A stretch of DNA of 64,000 bases. It comes from Oscillospiraceae bacterium. GTDB lineage: Bacteria > Bacillota_A > Clostridia > Oscillospirales > Ruminococcaceae. The stretch lies in the NCBI GenBank assembly GCA_017523995.1, contig JAFWUX010000237.1, positions 50,769 to 114,768 on the forward strand, given 5' to 3'. The position numbers and the translations under genes are program-made. This document shows, piece by piece, positions 60,842-64,000 of this stretch (positions within the stretch are counted from its first letter, which is position 1; each line of letters opens with the position of its first letter). The notes under the pieces were generated by a model that was not told where the DNA came from, did not search any database, and saw only the letters and a list, made by a program, of their open reading frames with translations.

Positions 60842-62785
60842 TTATTCTCTTGCAGCCGCCGCTTTGCAGATTTGCTCAGCGGTTTCTTCGATGCCGCATC
60901 CGCTGTCCAGTATGAGATCATACTGGACAGCCATGCCCCACGGTACACCTGCGATATTGCGGTAATACTCCGCACGCGCTCTGTCTGCGCGCCGGATGTT
61001 CCGTTCGGCTTTCTCACGGGTATCGCCGTAGACCTTCATGACACGCTGAATGCGGGTTTCCAGCGGCGCATGAATGAACACGCGCAGTACATCCGGATGC
61101 TCACGCAAAACATAATCCGCTGCCCGCCCGACTATGACGCAGCTGCCGTTTTCGGCAATCCGTTCAATGATCTGTTTCTGCGCAATTACTGCCTGCTGCA
61201 CAACAATGTTGCTTAGATACAGATCGTGCAGCATTTGCGGTGCATTTCGATTGAGATCAGAGATAAACTCCTTGTCAAGCCCGCTTTCCTGCGCAGCGAG
61301 CGCTGTCATTTCCTTATAATAAAACGGAATGCAGAGACGCTCTGCCACGAGCTTGCCGATCTGCTTTCCGGAAGAACCGTGCTGTCTTGCAATTGTGATA
61401 ATGACACCCGGATGCGACGGCTGCAAGACCGTTTCCGGCTCCGTATTCTGCTTTTGATTCAGATACGGCTGCCGGAAGAATTGCCTTGCCATGATAAATC
61501 CGATCACCGTGATAATGCCGTCCGTCACCGGATAGGTCAGCCAGAAATACGAAAGCCCGAATTGCGAGAACAGGTAGCCGAGCGGCACAAACAGGAACAC
61601 GGTCCGGATCACAGTCAGCATGGAACTTTTGAAGCTCGCGCCGACTGCCTGAAACAGCACCGGATAGGTCAGCGAAAATGCAAGCGGTACGAAGCTTAGC
61701 CCGATGATGCGGAATGCAGTCTCCCCGATGCGGATGACCTCCGGATCACCGGAGAAAAACCGCAGCATCGGCACCGGGATGAACTCGAAGCACAGGCTGC
61801 CGAGGAACATCAGCGTGCCGCCGAACAGCAGCGCTGTATTCAGCGTTTTTCTGCACCGGTCAGGATTGCGTGCAGCGTAATTATAGCTGATGACCGGAAC
61901 GATACAGGTCTGCATCGCGCCAAGCGGGATGAAGAAAAATGTCTGCCATTTGTAGTACAATCCGAGGACGGTCACCGCCGCATCGGAGAAGCCCGCCAGA
62001 ATCAGATTCAGTCCGAAAATATACAGCGTGTAGGCGGACTGCATTAGAATATTCGGGATACCGAGCCGGAATATTTTTGCGGTATCATGCGGAAAACAAT
62101 GCAGTTTCGGCGGCTTATGGAATCCGCGGCGCATAACGATCAATGCTGCCGCAATCTGTCCGGTGACAGTTGCAATCGCTGCACCAGTAATGCCAAGCCG
62201 CGGCAGTCCGCCTATGCCGAAAATCAGCAGCGGATCCAGTATGATATTTGTCACCGCACCAATAATCTGCGCAATCATTGGTGTTTTCATATTGCCGCGT
62301 GCCTGCAGGATTTTTGTCCAGATACTTTCCAGAAACAGTCCAAAGCTGCCGACACATACGATACGGCCGTAATTTACAGCATCTGCGAATACTTCCGCTG
62401 AGTCGGTCTGCATTTTAACATAGGTCGGCATAACTGCATAACAGACTGCTGCAAACATCACCCATAGGATAACCGCAAGCGGTGTGCCGATTCCGGCGTA
62501 TTCATCCGCTTTTTCACTCTGAATGAGCCCCAGCTTCGCTGCCATGACCGTATTGATGCCGACACCAGTTCCGACCGCCAGCGCGATCATAAGAAGCTGC
62601 AAGGGGTAGATAATAGAAAGCGCCGTCAGTCCGGAATCCGAGAATCGCCCGACGAACAAGCTGTCGATGATATTGTACAGCGCCTGTATGAGCTGTGCAA
62701 GCATTACAGGCGGCGCGAGTTTCAGAAGGATCCGGTTGATTTTTTCCGTGCCGAAATAATCTGTTTTCTGTCTGATTTGTTCCAT
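60842..62785 (-). CDS. MATE efflux transporter fused to a cytidylate-kinase-like domain
   Basis: A protein of 647 residues. Residues 1-445 form a MATE-family drug/sodium antiporter with about 12 membrane spans (LAPPVMLAQLIQALYNIIDSLFVGRF at the first span). Residues about 458-647 form a cytosolic cytidylate-kinase-like P-loop domain (IITIARQHGSSGKQIGKLVAERL, VIVGRAADYVLREHPDVLRVFIHAP), which resembles the PF13189-type family rather than Cmk. The true cmk is at 33380, so this is not the housekeeping enzyme. ATG at 62785 follows GGAG. A nucleotide-gated efflux pump is one idea; the substrate is unknown. Confidence 0.85.
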   Translation of the reverse strand: MEQIRQKTDYFGTEKINRILLKLAPPVMLAQLIQALYNIIDSLFVGRFSDSGLTALSIIYPLQLLMIALAVGTGVGINTVMAAKLGLIQSEKADEYAGIGTPLAVILWVMFAAVCYAVMPTYVKMQTDSAEVFADAVNYGRIVCVGSFGLFLESIWTKILQARGNMKTPMIAQIIGAVTNIILDPLLIFGIGGLPRLGITGAAIATVTGQIAAALIVMRRGFHKPPKLHCFPHDTAKIFRLGIPNILMQSAYTLYIFGLNLILAGFSDAAVTVLGLYYKWQTFFFIPLGAMQTCIVPVISYNYAARNPDRCRKTLNTALLFGGTLMFLGSLCFEFIPVPMLRFFSGDPEVIRIGETAFRIIGLSFVPLAFSLTYPVLFQAVGASFKSSMLTVIRTVFLFVPLGYLFSQFGLSYFWLTYPVTDGIITVIGFIMARQFFRQPYLNQKQNTEPETVLQPSHPGVIITIARQHGSSGKQIGKLVAERLCIPFYYKEMTALAAQESGLDKEFISDLNRNAPQMLHDLYLSNIVVQQAVIAQKQIIERIAENGSCVIVGRAADYVLREHPDVLRVFIHAPLETRIQRVMKVYGDTREKAERNIRRADRARAEYYRNIAGVPWGMAVQYDLILDSGCGIEETAEQICKAAAARE

Positions 62786-62813
62786 GCAAACATCTCCATT
62801 CTGTGCGCCTTCT

Positions 62814-62842
62814 ATTATAGCGCAAAACGGCAAAGATTGCAA
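62814..62842 (-). promoter_or_regulatory. Promoter of the MATE fusion gene
   Basis: On the minus strand, TTGCAA (62837-62842), a 17-base spacer and TATAAT (62814-62819). Confidence 0.75.
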
Positions 62843-62932
62843 GTGAAAATAATATTGGTGGTATTATTCCGTGTATGGCACACTTTGTTTCAGCTTTCCT
62901 GATCGTGTGTATGTCCGCTGAGAATAGTCGGA

Positions 62933-62961
62933 TTGACTTTTTCAGAGCGACTTGATATAAT
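62933..62961 (+). promoter_or_regulatory. Promoter facing the IS1380 transposase
   Basis: TTGACT at 62933-62938, a 17-base spacer and TATAAT at 62956-62961, upstream of the transposase at 63127. It may belong to the element or to the interrupted host sequence. Confidence 0.6.
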
Positions 62962-63126
62962 GATATCAACCCCTGCATTACAGGAAAATTGGGATAATCT
63001 GAGGTCTGTATAACATCCTGATTCCGCAAAACTGAAACATCATCCACTGTACAAAACAGCGTAAAAGTGGTAAATTAGAAGCATCGAAAACGCTGTGAAA
63101 ACAGCACCCGGAGGGTGAATTAGAAA

Positions 63127-64000
63127 ATGCGGAAAATCGAGTATGTTGTAAGCAATGAACGCCCGATCACACCTAGCGGATTATCGCTTGTAGGACAGGT
63201 GCTCGGCAAGTCAAATCTCATCAAAAAGCCAACCGTATGCGGACAGAAAAGCGTTCACGGCCACAGATCAAAAACCGGGACATTTTGCTGACCATGATCG
63301 GTCTGCTGGCACTCGGAAAGTCGGATTTCGAGAATGTCAATGAATTCCATAACGATGAAGAATTTTACAAGAACTCGCTTGGTATCGCATACGGTATTCC
63401 TTCGGAATCTTCGCTCAGAAACCGGCTTGACGGTATCGGAGTGTCGATGAATCGGGAGATTCTTGACGGCAATGTCGATATGTTCCTGTCCTGCAAATAT
63501 GAGCCGTCAGCCCTTCAAAACGGCTGTGTTCCAGTAGATATTGATGTTTCTCCTTTTGACAATTCCGGCAGCCATAAAGTAGGTGTTTCACGCACCTACA
63601 AGAATTTTGATGGCTATGCGCCGATCTTCGCCTATATCGGAACCGAGGGATATCTCTGTAATGCAGAACTTCGTGAAGGCAAGCAGCACTGCCATTCTGG
63701 CACGCCGGAATTTCTTGCCGAAACCATCGCAGCAGCTAAGCAGTTGACGAAAAATCCGCTGCTGTTTCGCATGGATTCCGGCAATGATGCACTTGAAAAT
63801 ATGCTGCTTCTGCATTGGCATGATCCGCAGCTGAAATTTCTCATCAAGCATAATTTTCGCCGTGAAGACCGATTTGCAATCGCAGAAGAATTGAAAACTG
63901 TCTGCCAGAATGTGAAGCATCCCAGAGATGGAAAAGCGGTCTATATCGGCAGTACATGGCGGAATTTTGAAACGGAAAAGGACGGATCATTCGCCATTCG
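63127..64000 (+). mobile_element. IS1380-family insertion sequence (transposase with -1 frame break, cut by window edge)
   Basis: A transposase of the IS1380 (DDE) family. It opens at ATG 63127, behind GGAGGGTGA, as MRKIEYVVSNERPITPSGLSL, then meets a stop in that frame. The family sequence continues in the -1 frame (RDILLTMIGLLALGKSDFENV, VPVDIDVSPFDNSGSHKVGVSRTYKNFDGYAPIFAYIGTEGYL, RMDSGNDALENMLLLH). The switch can occur at AAAAAG (63223-63228), giving a smooth join; an ATG at 63237 also lies in the second frame. It runs off the right end. Terminal repeats and target duplication could not be located. Confidence 0.85.

Overview
The window looks like chromosomal DNA of a gut or rumen Ruminococcus-type clostridium (Oscillospiraceae). 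The clues are a moderate GC content, Gram-positive gene sets (FtsEX with a secreted M23 hydrolase, PdaA, a MecA-like protein, CtpA, PucR, ECF-type vitamin uptake), frequent TTG starts behind strong AGGAGG sites, very regular TTGACA-17-TATAAT promoters, Thr-rich linkers in exported proteins, and a GH95/GH26/GH130 glycan cluster. The species cannot be named from the sequence alone. Both window ends cut genes: argS on the left and an IS1380-type transposase on the right.

Layout. 1-5650: argS end, PucR regulator, ftsE-ftsX and a coiled-coil M23 peptidoglycan hydrolase. 5682-11970: CtpA-type protease, GH95, GH26 with a CBM35-like module, and a GH130 phosphorylase behind its own promoter. 12042-16959: ECF sigma/zinc anti-sigma pair, polyphosphate kinase, AI-2E-type permease. 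17009-18578: a pan-like RNA leader, ECF S-component (probably pantothenate) and coaX. 18580-21962, minus: rsmI, a TrmN6-like methylase, tsaD and a TtcA-type thiolase, mostly tRNA/rRNA modification. 22049-25234, minus: YtxH-like protein, FkbH-like protein, amidase. 25292-28621: nspC and a FeoA-FeoB fusion. 28627-35564, minus: a second sigma/anti-sigma pair, a cmk/acyltransferase locus whose acyltransferase is fused to a degenerate VanY domain, and a DUF4015-like glycosidase. 35592-37643, minus: RnfD/E/A homologues lacking cofactor ligands. 37717-44893: MecA-like protein, rpe, pdaA, histidine phosphatase, XRE regulator, rnfC-rnfD. 44918-48842: ribbon-helix-helix regulator with its own inverted repeat, two lipoproteins, and a radical-SAM/HAD fusion. 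48882-57224: a very large pseudo hybrid sensor kinase, then (minus) rlmB, a pseudo metal P-type ATPase and an M3 peptidase lipoprotein. 57329-64000: serine recombinase, initiator tRNA-fMet, a leucine-rich-repeat protein, a truncated secreted protein, a MATE/cytidylate-kinase fusion and the IS1380 element. No CRISPR array, prophage or rRNA was seen.

Two themes stand out. First, several proteins keep a recognisable fold but have lost catalytic residues: VanY-like domain, hybrid histidine kinase, metal P-type ATPase, and an Rnf-like membrane module without its cysteines and flavin site. Second, there are unusual in-frame fusions (acyltransferase/pseudo-VanY, radical SAM/HAD, MATE/cytidylate kinase). 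The best candidate for an undescribed system is the operon pairing the pseudo-ATPase with a surface metallopeptidase, followed by the cofactor-less Rnf paralogue. The best candidate regulatory RNA is a hairpin with two bulged adenines in front of the vitamin transporter and coaX, which resembles the described pan motif.
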